From positions 124,001-188,000 of the forward strand of contig JAGBJI010000009.1 of NCBI GenBank assembly GCA_017934545.1: a stretch of DNA of 64,000 bases, read 5' to 3'. Of this stretch, positions 16,116 to 24,978 are shown in pieces. Made by a program: the position numbers and the translations under genes. The DNA comes from Bacteroidales bacterium. GTDB lineage: Bacteria; Bacteroidota; Bacteroidia; Bacteroidales; P3. Below the pieces are notes generated by a model. That model did not search any database. It saw only the letters and a list, made by a program, of their open reading frames with translations, and was not told the origin of the DNA. Within the stretch, counting starts at the first letter, position 1, and each line of letters starts with the position of its first letter.

Positions 16116-18155
16116 ATGTTTAAACAAAAATTTCAAATCAAAAAAGCGTTCCGTTTCAAACGTTTTGAACGCAAAAACTACAGTGCATACAACTCAATGC
16201 ACAAGGTAGTGACGATAGGGGTTGTTTCGGTTATGACACTGACCCACAGCCCTGTAACAAAAGCCATAGGGCAACAGACAAACACCGATTCGCTGATGAT
16301 GTACGGCTCTTTGCCGCAGGTAACGGTGAGCGATGACGCAGCAACGCCCGTAAGCCTTGCGGGAGTGGTTGTAAATGTGGTGGACAAACGCCAAATAGAA
16401 GCCCTCAAACCCCAAAGTATCAACGAATTGCTTGACATTGTCAGCGGCGTTGACCTTCAGACAAGAGGCAAACACGGAGTCCAGGCCGACATATCCTTAA
16501 GGGGCGGAAATTTCGACCAAACGGCAGTGCTTCTCAACGGCATTAACATCACCAATCCGCACACCGGCCACTATTCTATGGACATTCCCGTAAACATTTC
16601 GGACATTGAACGTATTGAAATATTGAGCGGACCGTCGTCATTGGCGTACGGAGCGGGAGCATTTTCGGGTGCTGTCAACATAATAACGAAAAAAGGCAGC
16701 CAAGCGGCCGTTAACACAAAAAAACCGGCCGTTGACGCCGAAGTAACGGCAGGTGAGCATGGGCTTTGGGCTGTTGAAACAAGCGTTGCGAAGAATTTTA
16801 ACCGCCATCGGCACAGTCTGTCGCTTGCAACAAAGAATTCCGACGGATATACAAAAAACAGTGCTTACAACATATACAATGCCTTGTGGCAAAGCCGTAT
16901 TACGATGAAACAAGAGGCGTTTTTGGACTTTCAGGCGGGATTTCAACACAAAGATTACGACGCCAACACGTTCTATTCGGCGAAATACCCCGACCAACAC
17001 GAAAAAACTTCCTCTTTTCTGACCTCTGCACGCTTTGCAGGGCGTATTGCAGACAATTTTTCGGTCAATACATCGGCTTATTTTACGTTGCATACCGACG
17101 AATTTGAACTTATCAAAAACGTTTCAACGCCTAACTATCACAAATCGCATGTTACGGGCAACAATACGGTGTTTTCTTACACGCAAAAGTCATTTAACCT
17201 CAAATTCGGGTCGGACGTCCGATGGGAAGAGATACTTTCTTCGGTTTTGGGGGAAGAATGTCAGACGCATTCAACGCATTACAACCATCACAAAGACCGT
17301 GTCAACGTGTCATTCTTCGCTTTGGGCGAATATGTTATCAAAAATCTGACGTTATCCTTGGGGGCGTCAACGTTTCAAAACACTTCTTTTTCGCAAAGTC
17401 CGTTTTCGTTCTATCCGTCGGCTGCATTAAGGTGGGAAGTCAACCGAAATTGGCAGATATATGCCCAAAGCAAAGCGGCAACAAGGCTTCCGTCGTTCAC
17501 CGAACTGTACTATTCCGACGCAGTCCACACCCCTAACCCGTCGCTTAAGCAGGAAAAATCAACGTCTTGGGAATTGGGTGCGAAACATCTGTGCCGTTTT
17601 GCCGTAACATCGCTCAATGCGTACTATATGAAGGGCAAAGACATGATAGATTGGATGAAATTTTCGCCCCAAGACGCCAAATGGCAAAGCCGCAACATAA
17701 ACAATCTCAACAAATACGGCTTTGAACTCAACACAAGGGTGTATCTGAACGAAATATCGTCCGTTTTCAGCCGCAGAACGCTCTTTGACGCAGGCTATTG
17801 CTTTATGGACCAGCAGCAAGCGGACAATGACTACATTTCTTCGTACGCTTTGAACTATCTGAAGCACAAATTTACGTTCGCAACGTCGTTTGAGGTGTAC
17901 AAAAACCTGTTTGTCAGCGTTTCGGGGCGGTATTGCGTTAGGAAAGGGTCGTTTGTAAGCTATGAAAACTCGTCTTCGGGCGAAGAAAAGGAGTATGACC
18001 CGTTTTTTACGGCCGATGCCAACGTTAGTTATACGTTCAACCGCTGGACTGCGACGGTTGCATGCAGCAATATATTCAATAAAGAGTATTATAATATAGG
18101 TAATATTCCGCAACCGCAGCGTTGGTTTACGGCAGGCATAAAATTCTCGCTGTAA
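16116..18155 (+). CDS. TonB-dependent outer-membrane receptor (BtuB-like)
   Basis: 679 residues. The N-terminus has a long basic stretch (FKQKFQIKKAFRFKRFERKN) before the hydrophobic signal core HKVVTIGVVSVMTL; this extended form recurs in Bacteroidota BtuB-type receptors, so I keep the first ATG. A plug domain follows (INELLDIVSGVDLQTRGKHG, ISLRGGNFDQTAVLLNGIN, IERIEILSGPSSLAYGAGAF, GAVNIITKK), then a beta-barrel ending in a terminal aromatic-type strand (RWFTAGIKFSL). It imports a TonB-dependent substrate, possibly a cobamide or siderophore; the sequence does not settle which. No transporter genes are adjacent. Confidence 0.9.
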   Translation: MFKQKFQIKKAFRFKRFERKNYSAYNSMHKVVTIGVVSVMTLTHSPVTKAIGQQTNTDSLMMYGSLPQVTVSDDAATPVSLAGVVVNVVDKRQIEALKPQSINELLDIVSGVDLQTRGKHGVQADISLRGGNFDQTAVLLNGINITNPHTGHYSMDIPVNISDIERIEILSGPSSLAYGAGAFSGAVNIITKKGSQAAVNTKKPAVDAEVTAGEHGLWAVETSVAKNFNRHRHSLSLATKNSDGYTKNSAYNIYNALWQSRITMKQEAFLDFQAGFQHKDYDANTFYSAKYPDQHEKTSSFLTSARFAGRIADNFSVNTSAYFTLHTDEFELIKNVSTPNYHKSHVTGNNTVFSYTQKSFNLKFGSDVRWEEILSSVLGEECQTHSTHYNHHKDRVNVSFFALGEYVIKNLTLSLGASTFQNTSFSQSPFSFYPSAALRWEVNRNWQIYAQSKAATRLPSFTELYYSDAVHTPNPSLKQEKSTSWELGAKHLCRFAVTSLNAYYMKGKDMIDWMKFSPQDAKWQSRNINNLNKYGFELNTRVYLNEISSVFSRRTLFDAGYCFMDQQQADNDYISSYALNYLKHKFTFATSFEVYKNLFVSVSGRYCVRKGSFVSYENSSSGEEKEYDPFFTADANVSYTFNRWTATVACSNIFNKEYYNIGNIPQPQRWFTAGIKFSL

Positions 18156-18204
18156 AACGCCTGACTGCATGCTGAAAAAAGGCTGTTGAAAAAAATTTAT
18201 AAAT

Positions 18205-18213
18205 CCCCCCCCC
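18205..18213 (+). repeat. C9 homopolymer tract upstream of a promoter
   Basis: Nine C residues, 6 bp upstream of the -33-like TTTG at 18220. Tracts of this length can vary by slippage and might tune the adjacent promoter. Confidence 0.5.
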
Positions 18214-18219
18214 ATAAAA

Positions 18220-18251
18220 TTTGCATATTACGTATAAATGACGTAACTTTG
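18220..18251 (+). promoter_or_regulatory. Bacteroidota promoter for the CD225-like gene
   Basis: TTTG at 18220-18223 and TAACTTTG at 18244-18251 with a 20-bp gap, a good match to the -33/-7 consensus. The ATG used is at 18306. Confidence 0.75.
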
Positions 18252-18305
18252 CAAACTGAAAAAAACAAGGAAAATCATCGGGGAATTATAAAAAAAGAAT
18301 GTAAG

Positions 18306-18551
18306 ATGAGCGAATTTGAGAGTTACTGTCCGAAAACTTATTACTATGAGGCGATTTCAGCCTGCATACTGTTTCTTCCGCTCGGTATAGCGGCACTTTA
18401 CTACGGCAAAAAGACCACCAAGTATTACAGACATCCCGACAAATTCCACATGGCAGTGCGTTGTTCAAGGAGTGCAGGCTCTTGTGCATGGTTAGGAATA
18501 GTTTTGGGCATCGTTTTTTGGGCAAGTTTTTATCTTATATTCTTCCGTTAA
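18306..18551 (+). CDS. CD225/dispanin-like small membrane protein
   Basis: 81 residues from the ATG at 18306; a longer frame to 18186 would begin upstream of the promoter. There are two hydrophobic segments: YEAISACILFLPLGIAALYY (about 12-31) and AWLGIVLGIVFWASFYLIFF (about 61-80). Between them is a polar stretch with YGKKTTKYYRHPDKFHMAVR and CSRSAGSC. Two helices separated by a loop in which a small protein changes AA-rich motifs to SRSAG resemble bacterial CD225 (interferon-induced transmembrane-like) proteins. Bacterial members have no settled function. Terminator at 18589 follows. Confidence 0.7.
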   Translation: MSEFESYCPKTYYYEAISACILFLPLGIAALYYGKKTTKYYRHPDKFHMAVRCSRSAGSCAWLGIVLGIVFWASFYLIFFR

Positions 18552-18566
18552 CGGCTTTTAACAGTA

Positions 18567-19097
18567 TTAAAAATCATTTTTTTCATCTAACAGGGATGCT
18601 ACAAGGCGTACATCCCTGTTGCTTTTTACGTATTGTATGCCCGTTTTGCGTGCATAACGTGAGAAAACGAACTGTTTGTTAAAATTTTCCGTGCTGTATT
18701 GCACCCAGATGTCCGCTTTGGGATTCATATAAAGCCACAAGGCTACGGTCAACGGCCAATTGCCTGCGGGCAACAGATGTTTTGTTATCTTAAAACGGCA
18801 TGTAACCAAGGTATAAACGCCTTGCTTGGATTTTATCCGCAGGTTGCCTCCGTTTTTGCGGCACATCTCTGATGCAAGATAAAGACCCATGCCGCCGTGA
18901 GCATTGTTTTTGGTAGTAAAACCCTTGTCCGCTGCATGCAACAGAGTGTTTTCATCCATTCCGCAGCCGTTGTCAAGGATTTTTACGGCAACTTCCGAAT
19001 TTTTTACGTCCTTGTGAATATGCAAAAGTACCAAATCCGCACCCGCATGGGTACAGTTCAAAAGCAAATCCAGCAGATGCCCATCAAGAGTCTGCAT
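18567..19097 (-). CDS. HATPase-domain protein, hydrogenase-cluster type
   Basis: 176 residues. A GHKL ATPase domain is visible: the N box around LLDLLLNCTHAGADLVLL (normally an N near ENSLRAGA), the G1 box ILDNGCGMD, and the G2 box HGGMGLYLA followed by a C-terminal region NWPLTVALWLYMNPKADIWV. The last region resembles GDMAATVVTLIQGNP-type ends of ATP-binding proteins found with [FeFe] hydrogenase genes. No histidine-phosphorylation domain is present, so it is not a normal sensor kinase. It is third in a likely lepA transcript and has no hydrogenase neighbour. Family good; role inferred. Confidence 0.7.
   Translation of the reverse strand: MQTLDGHLLDLLLNCTHAGADLVLLHIHKDVKNSEVAVKILDNGCGMDENTLLHAADKGFTTKNNAHGGMGLYLASEMCRKNGGNLRIKSKQGVYTLVTCRFKITKHLLPAGNWPLTVALWLYMNPKADIWVQYSTENFNKQFVFSRYARKTGIQYVKSNRDVRLVASLLDEKNDF
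18589..18627 (+). terminator. Terminator of the CD225-like gene inside the opposing CDS
   Basis: AACAGGGATG (18589-18598) pairs with CATCCCTGTT (18611-18620), then GCTTTTTA. It lies within the last codons of the minus-strand HATPase gene, which ends at 18567. Confidence 0.65.
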
Positions 19098-19123
19098 ATC
19101 ACAAAGGTTAAAAAGCGGAGTTT

Positions 19124-19666
19124 TTACTGAAATCTCTCCTGAATTTCATTTTTTAGGAACTCCTGTGCCATGTCAATCTGCGATTGTTGACCCGCAGTTT
19201 GTTCAAACAACAGTCCTGCATACTGTTGGGGCGACAGTTTTTCATCTTCTTTCGGTACTAAAGAGTTCAACAGGTTGATTATTTCTTCTTTTGCGTTCTT
19301 TATATAGACCCAACTTTGCGAGGAAATGTAGAGTTGTTGCGACAGATTGTGTTCGTATTCGTCGCGTATGTTCTTTATTATCACGTCATGCAACAGTTGC
19401 GTACTCATATCGGGTTGATAGCACCGCAAAACCAAGTTGTCCGGCTTTATTCTTTCCAAAAACAACACCAATCTCTCGTATGCCTGCAACTGAACGGGCG
19501 TTACCGTCTTGCGGGTTTCGCTTTCGGAGATTTTTCTTATCTCCAGCAATGTTTTTTTCTGCTCGTTTTCCACAAATTCTTTGGTTTGTTGGGTCATATA
19601 ATGCCCTACCAATGCCAAAGCTCCCACAAATACTACTGCAATCAATGCAAATGCTACTGTTTCCAT
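19124..19666 (-). CDS. Conserved membrane-anchored protein
   Basis: 180 residues with one N-terminal transmembrane helix (VAFALIAVVFVGALALVGHY, about 3-22). A long helical, charged cytosolic part follows, containing QLQAYERLVLFLERIKPDNL and FLKNEIQERFQ at the end. I recognise it as a recurring Bacteroidota protein next to lepA-type genes but know no function; it may correspond to the family annotated DUF7935, which I cannot verify. It lies 68 bp after lepA and 26 bp before the HATPase gene, so all three are probably one transcript. Confidence 0.7.
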   Translation of the reverse strand: METVAFALIAVVFVGALALVGHYMTQQTKEFVENEQKKTLLEIRKISESETRKTVTPVQLQAYERLVLFLERIKPDNLVLRCYQPDMSTQLLHDVIIKNIRDEYEHNLSQQLYISSQSWVYIKNAKEEIINLLNSLVPKEDEKLSPQQYAGLLFEQTAGQQSQIDMAQEFLKNEIQERFQ

Positions 19667-19734
19667 GTCTTTTCTTTATTGTTTTATGTTCGGTTTTTCA
19701 AAAAATTAGGCCGATTTATCCAAGCCGACCGACG

Positions 19735-21522
19735 TTAATCCAATTTCAAAACGGCAAGAAATGCACTTTGAGGCACTTCCACCGAACCTACCTGACGCAT
19801 ACGCTTCTTGCCTTCCTTCTGTTTTTCCAACAATTTACGCTTTCTGGTTATGTCACCTCCGTAACATTTGGCGGTAACATCCTTTCTTACGGCTTTAACC
19901 GTTTCCCTTGCTATGATTTTGCTGCCTATTGCCGCCTGAATGGCTACGTCAAACTGCTGACGGGGGATAAGCTCCCGCAGTTTTTCGCACATACGCCGTC
20001 CGAAAGCATAGGCATTGTCGGCATAAATCAACGTTGACAAAGCGTCAACGGGTTCTCCGTTAAGCAATATCTCAAGTTTTACAAGTTTTGAGGGTTTGTA
20101 ATCGAACGGATGGTAGTCAAACGAAGCGTAACCCTTGGAAATGCTCTTCAGTTTGTCATAAAAATCAAAGACAACCTCGCTTAAAGGCAATTCAAATACT
20201 ATTTCCGCACGGTCGGTGGTTATATAGGTCTGATTTTTCAATATTCCACGCTTGTCAATGCACAGTTTCATTATGCCGCCTATGAATTCGGTGCGGGTAA
20301 TGATTGACGCCAAGATGTAAGGCTCCTCTATATGCTCTATATGCGACGGGTCGGGCAAACCCGAAGGGTTGTAAACCTCAAGGCATTCGCCTTTGGTGGT
20401 AAAGACTTTGTAGTTAACGTTAGGCACAGTGGTTATTACGTCAATATTGAACTCCCTTTCCAACCTTTCTTGTATGATTTCCATGTGCAGCAAGCCCAAA
20501 AATCCGCATCTGAAGCCGAATCCCAACGCCAAAGAACTCTCGGGAACGAACGTAAGCGACGCATCGTTGAGTTGAAGTTTCTCTATACTTGAACGCAACT
20601 CCTCGTAATCTTTGGCATCCTGCGGATAAACGCCCGCAAAAACCATCGGCTTTACGTCCTGAAAGCCTTTGACGGCCTGATTGCACGGATTGTCAACGCC
20701 CGTTATGGTGTCACCCACTTTAACCTCGCTGCTGGTTTTGATAGACGAGATTATATAGCCTACATCTCCCGCTTCCAACTGTTTAACGGGCGACAAATCG
20801 TATTTCAATACCCCTATCTCATCGGCATTGTACTCTTTGCCCGTAGCCATGAACTTAACCTTATCGCCTTGACGCAAAGTGCCGTTGAAAATACGGAAAT
20901 ATGATATAACACCGCGGTAAGAATTAAACACGGAATCAAATATCAACGCCTGCAAAGGTTCGTTTGCATTGCCTTTGGGCTGCGGTATTTTCTCAACGAT
21001 GGCCTTCAGAATGTCTTCAACGCCCTGTCCCGTCTTACCGCTTGCAAGAATTATATCTTCCCTGTCGCATCCTATCAAGTCAATGACTTGGTCTGCCACT
21101 TCCTCAACCATGGAATTTTGCAAGTCTATCTTGTTCAGCACGGGTATGATAACCAAATCGTTGTCCAAAGCCTGATACAAATTGGATATAGTCTGTGCCT
21201 GTATTCCTTGAGTGCTGTCCACTATGAGCAATGCTCCCTCGCATGCCGCTATTGAACGCGAAACCTCGTAAGAAAAGTCCACATGGCCGGGAGTGTCTAT
21301 AAGGTTAAGGCAGTAATGTTCGCCGTTCAACGCATAATCCATCTGAATGGCGTGCGATTTAATGGTTATACCTCTTTCACGTTCCAAATCCATGTTGTCC
21401 AACACCTGATTTTCCATCTCACGTTGCGGAACGCTTTTGGTAAACTCCAACAAACGGTCGGCAATAGTACTCTTGCCGTGGTCTATATGGGCTATGATAC
21501 TAAAATTCCGTATATTTTTCAT
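19735..21522 (-). CDS. lepA: Elongation factor 4 (LepA)
   Basis: 595 residues, the normal family length, from the ATG at 21522; five upstream codons (MYLCT) fall inside the promoter. The G domain has AHIDHGKST (G1, residues 10-18), [25 protein letters not shown] (G3) and LNKIDL (G4). Domain markers include [20 protein letters not shown] and the LepA C-terminal [19 protein letters not shown]. LepA is a ribosome-binding GTPase that back-translocates or helps stalled ribosomes, in the cytosol and at the membrane. The promoter box ends almost at the ATG, so the message is probably leaderless or nearly so. Confidence 0.97.
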   Translation of the reverse strand: MKNIRNFSIIAHIDHGKSTIADRLLEFTKSVPQREMENQVLDNMDLERERGITIKSHAIQMDYALNGEHYCLNLIDTPGHVDFSYEVSRSIAACEGALLIVDSTQGIQAQTISNLYQALDNDLVIIPVLNKIDLQNSMVEEVADQVIDLIGCDREDIILASGKTGQGVEDILKAIVEKIPQPKGNANEPLQALIFDSVFNSYRGVISYFRIFNGTLRQGDKVKFMATGKEYNADEIGVLKYDLSPVKQLEAGDVGYIISSIKTSSEVKVGDTITGVDNPCNQAVKGFQDVKPMVFAGVYPQDAKDYEELRSSIEKLQLNDASLTFVPESSLALGFGFRCGFLGLLHMEIIQERLEREFNIDVITTVPNVNYKVFTTKGECLEVYNPSGLPDPSHIEHIEEPYILASIITRTEFIGGIMKLCIDKRGILKNQTYITTDRAEIVFELPLSEVVFDFYDKLKSISKGYASFDYHPFDYKPSKLVKLEILLNGEPVDALSTLIYADNAYAFGRRMCEKLRELIPRQQFDVAIQAAIGSKIIARETVKAVRKDVTAKCYGGDITRKRKLLEKQKEGKKRMRQVGSVEVPQSAFLAVLKLD

Positions 21523-21526
21523 AGTG

Positions 21527-21534
21527 CAAAGATA
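21527..21534 (-). promoter_or_regulatory. Bacteroidota -7 box abutting the lepA start
   Basis: TATCTTTG on the minus strand, ending 4 nt before the ATG at 21522. Confidence 0.65.
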
Positions 21535-21664
21535 CAAAAAGATTTTTAATTGTCAAATCCCGCCGTGCATTACGGGCATAACACGGCTAAAAAATATAAA
21601 GATACGGCAATAAAAACTCCTTTTTTAAGTTAAAAGTTTATAAACCACTGAAATTTTTCCGCTT

Positions 21665-22186
21665 ATGAATAAGAATATAATACATATCCAACACTATTTT
21701 TCGCCCTGCGGGGAACTGATATTGGGCAGTTATGACAACAAACTGTGCCTTTGCGATTGGGCAAACGAAAAACACCGTGACAAAGTATTAATGCGGCTAA
21801 AGAAAACGCTTAACGCCGTCTGTGAACCTACGCCCGATGACACTTTAATCAACGCTTCAAGCCAATTGGACGGATATTTTGCTAAACAAAGAACGGAGTT
21901 TGACATGCCGCTACTGTTTGTCGGCACGGAGTTTCAGAAAAAAGTATGGCAGGCATTGACTTCAATCCCTTACGGCACAACGGTATCGTACGCAACGGTA
22001 GCAAAACAAATATCAATGCCCACTGCCGTGCGGGCGGTAGCCAACGCAAACGGAGCCAATGCCATATCGGTGTTTGTACCCTGCCACAGAGTAATCGGAA
22101 GCGACAACACGCTGACGGGATACGGCGGAGGATTGGACACAAAACTTTATTTATTGCAATTGGAAGGCAATTTTTCGCTGTTTTAA
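21665..22186 (+). CDS. ogt: Methylated-DNA-protein cysteine methyltransferase
   Basis: 173 residues. The C-terminal domain carries the active-site VFVPCHRVIG (methyl-acceptor Cys near residue 140), preceded by FQKKVWQALTSIPYGTTVSY and the helix-turn-helix stretch AVRAVANANGANAIS. The protein repairs O6-alkylguanine by transferring the alkyl group irreversibly to its own cysteine. The N-terminal domain is short and divergent, usual for Ogt. It is divergent from lepA and 294 bp upstream of the carboxyltransferase gene, separated from it by an A-tract array. Confidence 0.93.
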   Translation: MNKNIIHIQHYFSPCGELILGSYDNKLCLCDWANEKHRDKVLMRLKKTLNAVCEPTPDDTLINASSQLDGYFAKQRTEFDMPLLFVGTEFQKKVWQALTSIPYGTTVSYATVAKQISMPTAVRAVANANGANAISVFVPCHRVIGSDNTLTGYGGGLDTKLYLLQLEGNFSLF

Positions 22187-22284
22187 ACAGTAAAAAAATT
22201 CTTTAGAATTTCGTCCTGCACTTCCAACCGCCCTTAAACCTTATACCATAAGGCAGTTTGCAGTATTAAAGCGTAACTTCAATG

Positions 22285-22370
22285 AAAAAAAACATATGTT
22301 TTTGAAACGAAAAACATATGTTTTTTGATTAAAATTCATATGTTTTTTTCTTCAAATAAATATGTTTTTT
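22285..22370 (+). repeat. Phased A-tract array 3 (4 units, CATATG core)
   Basis: CATATG cores begin at 22293, 22315 and 22337, with a fourth, mutated AATATG at 22359: exactly 22 bp apart. The order of unit types matches the copy at 62941 and the reverse complements of the copies at 52186 and 58067. It lies 58 bp upstream of the carboxyltransferase promoter box. Border motifs are degraded here. Confidence 0.85.
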
Positions 22371-22427
22371 AAAATTACGTTCACAAAAAAAATTTACGTT
22401 TTAAGGTTGCGGTATTATAAATTGCAG

Positions 22428-22435
22428 TAATTTTG
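22428..22435 (+). promoter_or_regulatory. Bacteroidota -7 box for the carboxyltransferase gene
   Basis: TAATTTTG followed by CAAGC, about 44 nt before the ATG at 22480. Confidence 0.6.
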
Positions 22436-22479
22436 CAAGCCTAAATTTATTTATTGAATTAAAAACAATACTAAAAACT

Positions 22480-24027
22480 ATGTCAATAAACAGTAAAACT
22501 CAGGAGTTGAAGCAAAGGATGCAGGCTGCTCTGCAAGGAGGCGGCGAAAAAGCTGTTGAAAAACAGAAAGCATCCGGTAAACTTACCGCAAGAGAAAGAA
22601 TTTTGGCACTGTTGGACAAAGATTCGTTCCACGAATACGATTTGTTTATCCAACATTCAGGCCGTGATTTCGACATGGATAAAAAAATCCTTCCCGGTGA
22701 CGGAGTGGTTACGGGAACAGGTACAATAAAAGGCCATCCTGTCTGCATCTATGCACAGGATTTCACCGTATCGGGCGGTTCTTTGGGATACATGCACGCT
22801 AAAAAGATTTGCAAGATTATGGACCACGCAATGACCATGCGTATGCCTATAATAGGTATTAACGACAGCGGCGGTGCGCGTATACAGGAAGGCGTAAACG
22901 CTTTGGCAGGTTACGGCGAAATATTTTACCGCAACACTATGGCAAGCGGCGTAATACCTCAAATCAGCGTAATACTCGGCCCTTGTGCCGGCGGAGCGGT
23001 TTATTCGCCTGCGTTGACTGACTTTGTGTTCGTTGTGGACAAGATTTCAAACATGTTTATCACAGGTCCAGATGTAATAAAAACGGTTTTGGGCGAAGAA
23101 ATCTCAAAAGAAGATTTGGGAGGAGCTAAAGTGCATGCCGAAATATCGGGTAACGCACATTTCTATGCAGAAAGTGAACAGGAATGTTTCCGTCAGATTC
23201 AGGATTTGTTCACTTATATTCCTTGGAACAACACAAAGAAAGCCGACAAATTCGAGCCTAAAAAACCTAATACCAAAGAATTTAAAATCAACAGCGTATT
23301 TCCTACCAATCCGTCGCAGCCTTATGACGTGAGAAACATAATAAAAAGTATTGCGGACGGCAGTGAATTTTTGGAAATTCAGCAATTGTTCGCTCCGAAC
23401 ATAGTTATAGGATTCTCGCGTATCAACGGAGATACGGTAGGTTTCGTTGCCAACCAGCCTAATGCCATGGCGGGAGTATTGGACTGCAATTCTTCGGACA
23501 AAGCCGCACGGTTTATCAGATTCTGTGACGCATTCAACATCCCTCTTATCACCTTTGTAGACCTTCCGGGCTACCTTCCGGGCATTGACCAAGAGCATGC
23601 AGGAGTGATAAGACACGGAGCCAAGATATTGTATGCATATTCCGAAGCAACGGTTCCTAAAATCACCGTCATACTACGCAAAGCCTACGGCGGAGGATAT
23701 ATAGCCATGTGTTCGGCACACCTTAAGGCTGACTTTGTCTTCGCTTGGCCTACCGCCGAAATTGCGGTTATGGGACCGGAAGGGGCTGCTAACATCATCT
23801 TCCGCAAGGAAATAAAAGAGTCTGACGACCCTGAAGCAACACGCAAAGAAAAGATAGCGGATTACAAACAGAAATTCGCCAACCCGTACGTTGCTGCATC
23901 TTACGGATATGTTGACACGGTGATACAACCATCGGAAACACGCAAATATATTGAGCATGCGTTGGAAATAACACGCAACAAACAACAAAATACACCGTTT
24001 AAAAAACATGGTCTTCCACCATTCTAA
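22480..24027 (+). CDS. mmdA: Acyl-CoA carboxylase / methylmalonyl-CoA decarboxylase carboxyltransferase subunit
   Basis: 515 residues, typical of the propionyl-CoA carboxylase beta / MmdA family. Visible features are the N-terminal ARERILALLDKDSFHEYD, the crotonase-type acyl-CoA site INDSGGARIQEGVNALAGYG and GPCAGGAVYSPALTDF, and the C-terminal site DLPGYLPGIDQEHAGVIRHG with AYGGGYIAMCS. It moves a carboxyl group between biotin and propionyl-CoA. Followed 23 bp later by a biotin carrier; no biotin carboxylase or membrane OadB-type subunit is present, so direction (carboxylation or Na+-linked decarboxylation) cannot be told. The symbol reflects family membership. Confidence 0.88.
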   Translation: MSINSKTQELKQRMQAALQGGGEKAVEKQKASGKLTARERILALLDKDSFHEYDLFIQHSGRDFDMDKKILPGDGVVTGTGTIKGHPVCIYAQDFTVSGGSLGYMHAKKICKIMDHAMTMRMPIIGINDSGGARIQEGVNALAGYGEIFYRNTMASGVIPQISVILGPCAGGAVYSPALTDFVFVVDKISNMFITGPDVIKTVLGEEISKEDLGGAKVHAEISGNAHFYAESEQECFRQIQDLFTYIPWNNTKKADKFEPKKPNTKEFKINSVFPTNPSQPYDVRNIIKSIADGSEFLEIQQLFAPNIVIGFSRINGDTVGFVANQPNAMAGVLDCNSSDKAARFIRFCDAFNIPLITFVDLPGYLPGIDQEHAGVIRHGAKILYAYSEATVPKITVILRKAYGGGYIAMCSAHLKADFVFAWPTAEIAVMGPEGAANIIFRKEIKESDDPEATRKEKIADYKQKFANPYVAASYGYVDTVIQPSETRKYIEHALEITRNKQQNTPFKKHGLPPF

Positions 24028-24037
24028 TCAATTAATA

Positions 24038-24044
24038 AGGAGGA
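24038..24044 (+). promoter_or_regulatory. Shine-Dalgarno-like site before the biotin carrier
   Basis: AAGGAGG, 6 nt before the ATG at 24051. One of only two clear sites of this kind in the window. Confidence 0.55.
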
Positions 24045-24050
24045 AAAATT

Positions 24051-24326
24051 ATGTCAGAAGAGAGAAAACATTACAGACAACTGTATGTTCAGGTAGAACC
24101 CGGTGAAGTCTTTGCATTTATTCCGGGCAATATAATAGAGATATTCGTAAAAAAAGGTCAGAAAGTCAAAACGGGCGACCCTCTGTTGTCACTGCACGCC
24201 ATGAAAATGGACAACAACATTTGTGCAAACACTGACGGAACGGTGGCAAGCATCAACGTAAAAATAGGACAGGCCGTATCAAAAAACGACGTTCTGATAA
24301 AAATCAAACCTGATTCACAACAATAA
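24051..24326 (+). CDS. Biotin carboxyl carrier protein
   Basis: 91 residues forming a single biotinyl/lipoyl attachment domain. The biotinylated lysine is in SLHAMKMDNNI (about residue 53), flanked by GNIIEIFVKKGQKVKTGDPL and the mirror half GTVASINVKIGQAVSKNDVL. It carries carboxybiotin to the carboxyltransferase encoded just upstream. Unusually, the protein lacks the Pro/Ala-rich N-terminal linker common in such carriers and starts with a short charged tail (MSEERKHYRQLY). A terminator follows at 24349. Confidence 0.9.
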   Translation: MSEERKHYRQLYVQVEPGEVFAFIPGNIIEIFVKKGQKVKTGDPLLSLHAMKMDNNICANTDGTVASINVKIGQAVSKNDVLIKIKPDSQQ

Positions 24327-24348
24327 CCTACAAAATAATTCTTAACCG

Positions 24349-24396
24349 AATCCTTTTTTGAAAACAAAAGCAGTTAATTCAAAAAAGGATTTTTTC
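24349..24396 (+). terminator. Terminator after the biotin carrier
   Basis: AATCCTTTTTTGAA (24349-24362) pairs with TTCAAAAAAGGATT (24378-24391), followed by a T-rich run. Confidence 0.75.
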
Positions 24397-24482
24397 TTTT
24401 TATGAATCAACCGTTTTTAATGCCTTAAAACCTATACGGACTGCCGTTTAACAAACAGCAAGAATACGCTTAAAGAAAAGTA

Positions 24483-24977
24483 TTACCGCCTTGAAAAGCA
24501 CTGAAACTGAAATTGCAGATTGCTTTTTGCGTCGGTCATCACCTCGCTTTGCGATATACACTGCCAAACGGTCATATCAATCTCTGGAAAAAACGTATCA
24601 GCATCGGGGTATGTGTTAAACACTTTGGTTATGTAAAGTTTCAAACAATGGGGAAGCATCTTGGCGTAAATACTTCCGCCTCCTATAACAAACACTTCCT
24701 TATCATAAGGCGGCAAAGTCTGTATCTGTTCAACCGAATGCAGAACTTTAACGCCCTGAAACGCAAAGTCTTTATCGCTTGTTATCACTATGTTTTCCCG
24801 TTTGGGCAACGGACGAACCTGCAACGACTCCCACGTCTTGCGTCCCATGATTACGGGATGTTCTTTGGTCGTGTTTTTGAAAAAAATCATATCTTGGTGA
24901 ATATGCCACAGCAAATCACCGTCTTTGCCTATTGCATTGTCCTGTGCAACTGCCGCTATTATACTGAATGTGTTCAT
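24483..24977 (-). CDS. folA: Dihydrofolate reductase
   Basis: 164 residues from the ATG at 24977, one nucleotide after the thyA stop. The 17 extra residues of a longer frame would overlap thyA. Motifs: SIIAAVAQDNAIGKDGDLLWH (split as AAVAQDNAIGKDGDLLWH), MGRKTWESL, and EVFVIGGGSIYAKMLPHC for NADPH. It regenerates tetrahydrofolate from the dihydrofolate that thymidylate synthase produces. The thyA-folA order and coupling fit that role. Confidence 0.95.
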   Translation of the reverse strand: MNTFSIIAAVAQDNAIGKDGDLLWHIHQDMIFFKNTTKEHPVIMGRKTWESLQVRPLPKRENIVITSDKDFAFQGVKVLHSVEQIQTLPPYDKEVFVIGGGSIYAKMLPHCLKLYITKVFNTYPDADTFFPEIDMTVWQCISQSEVMTDAKSNLQFQFQCFSRR

Positions 24978-24978
24978 A

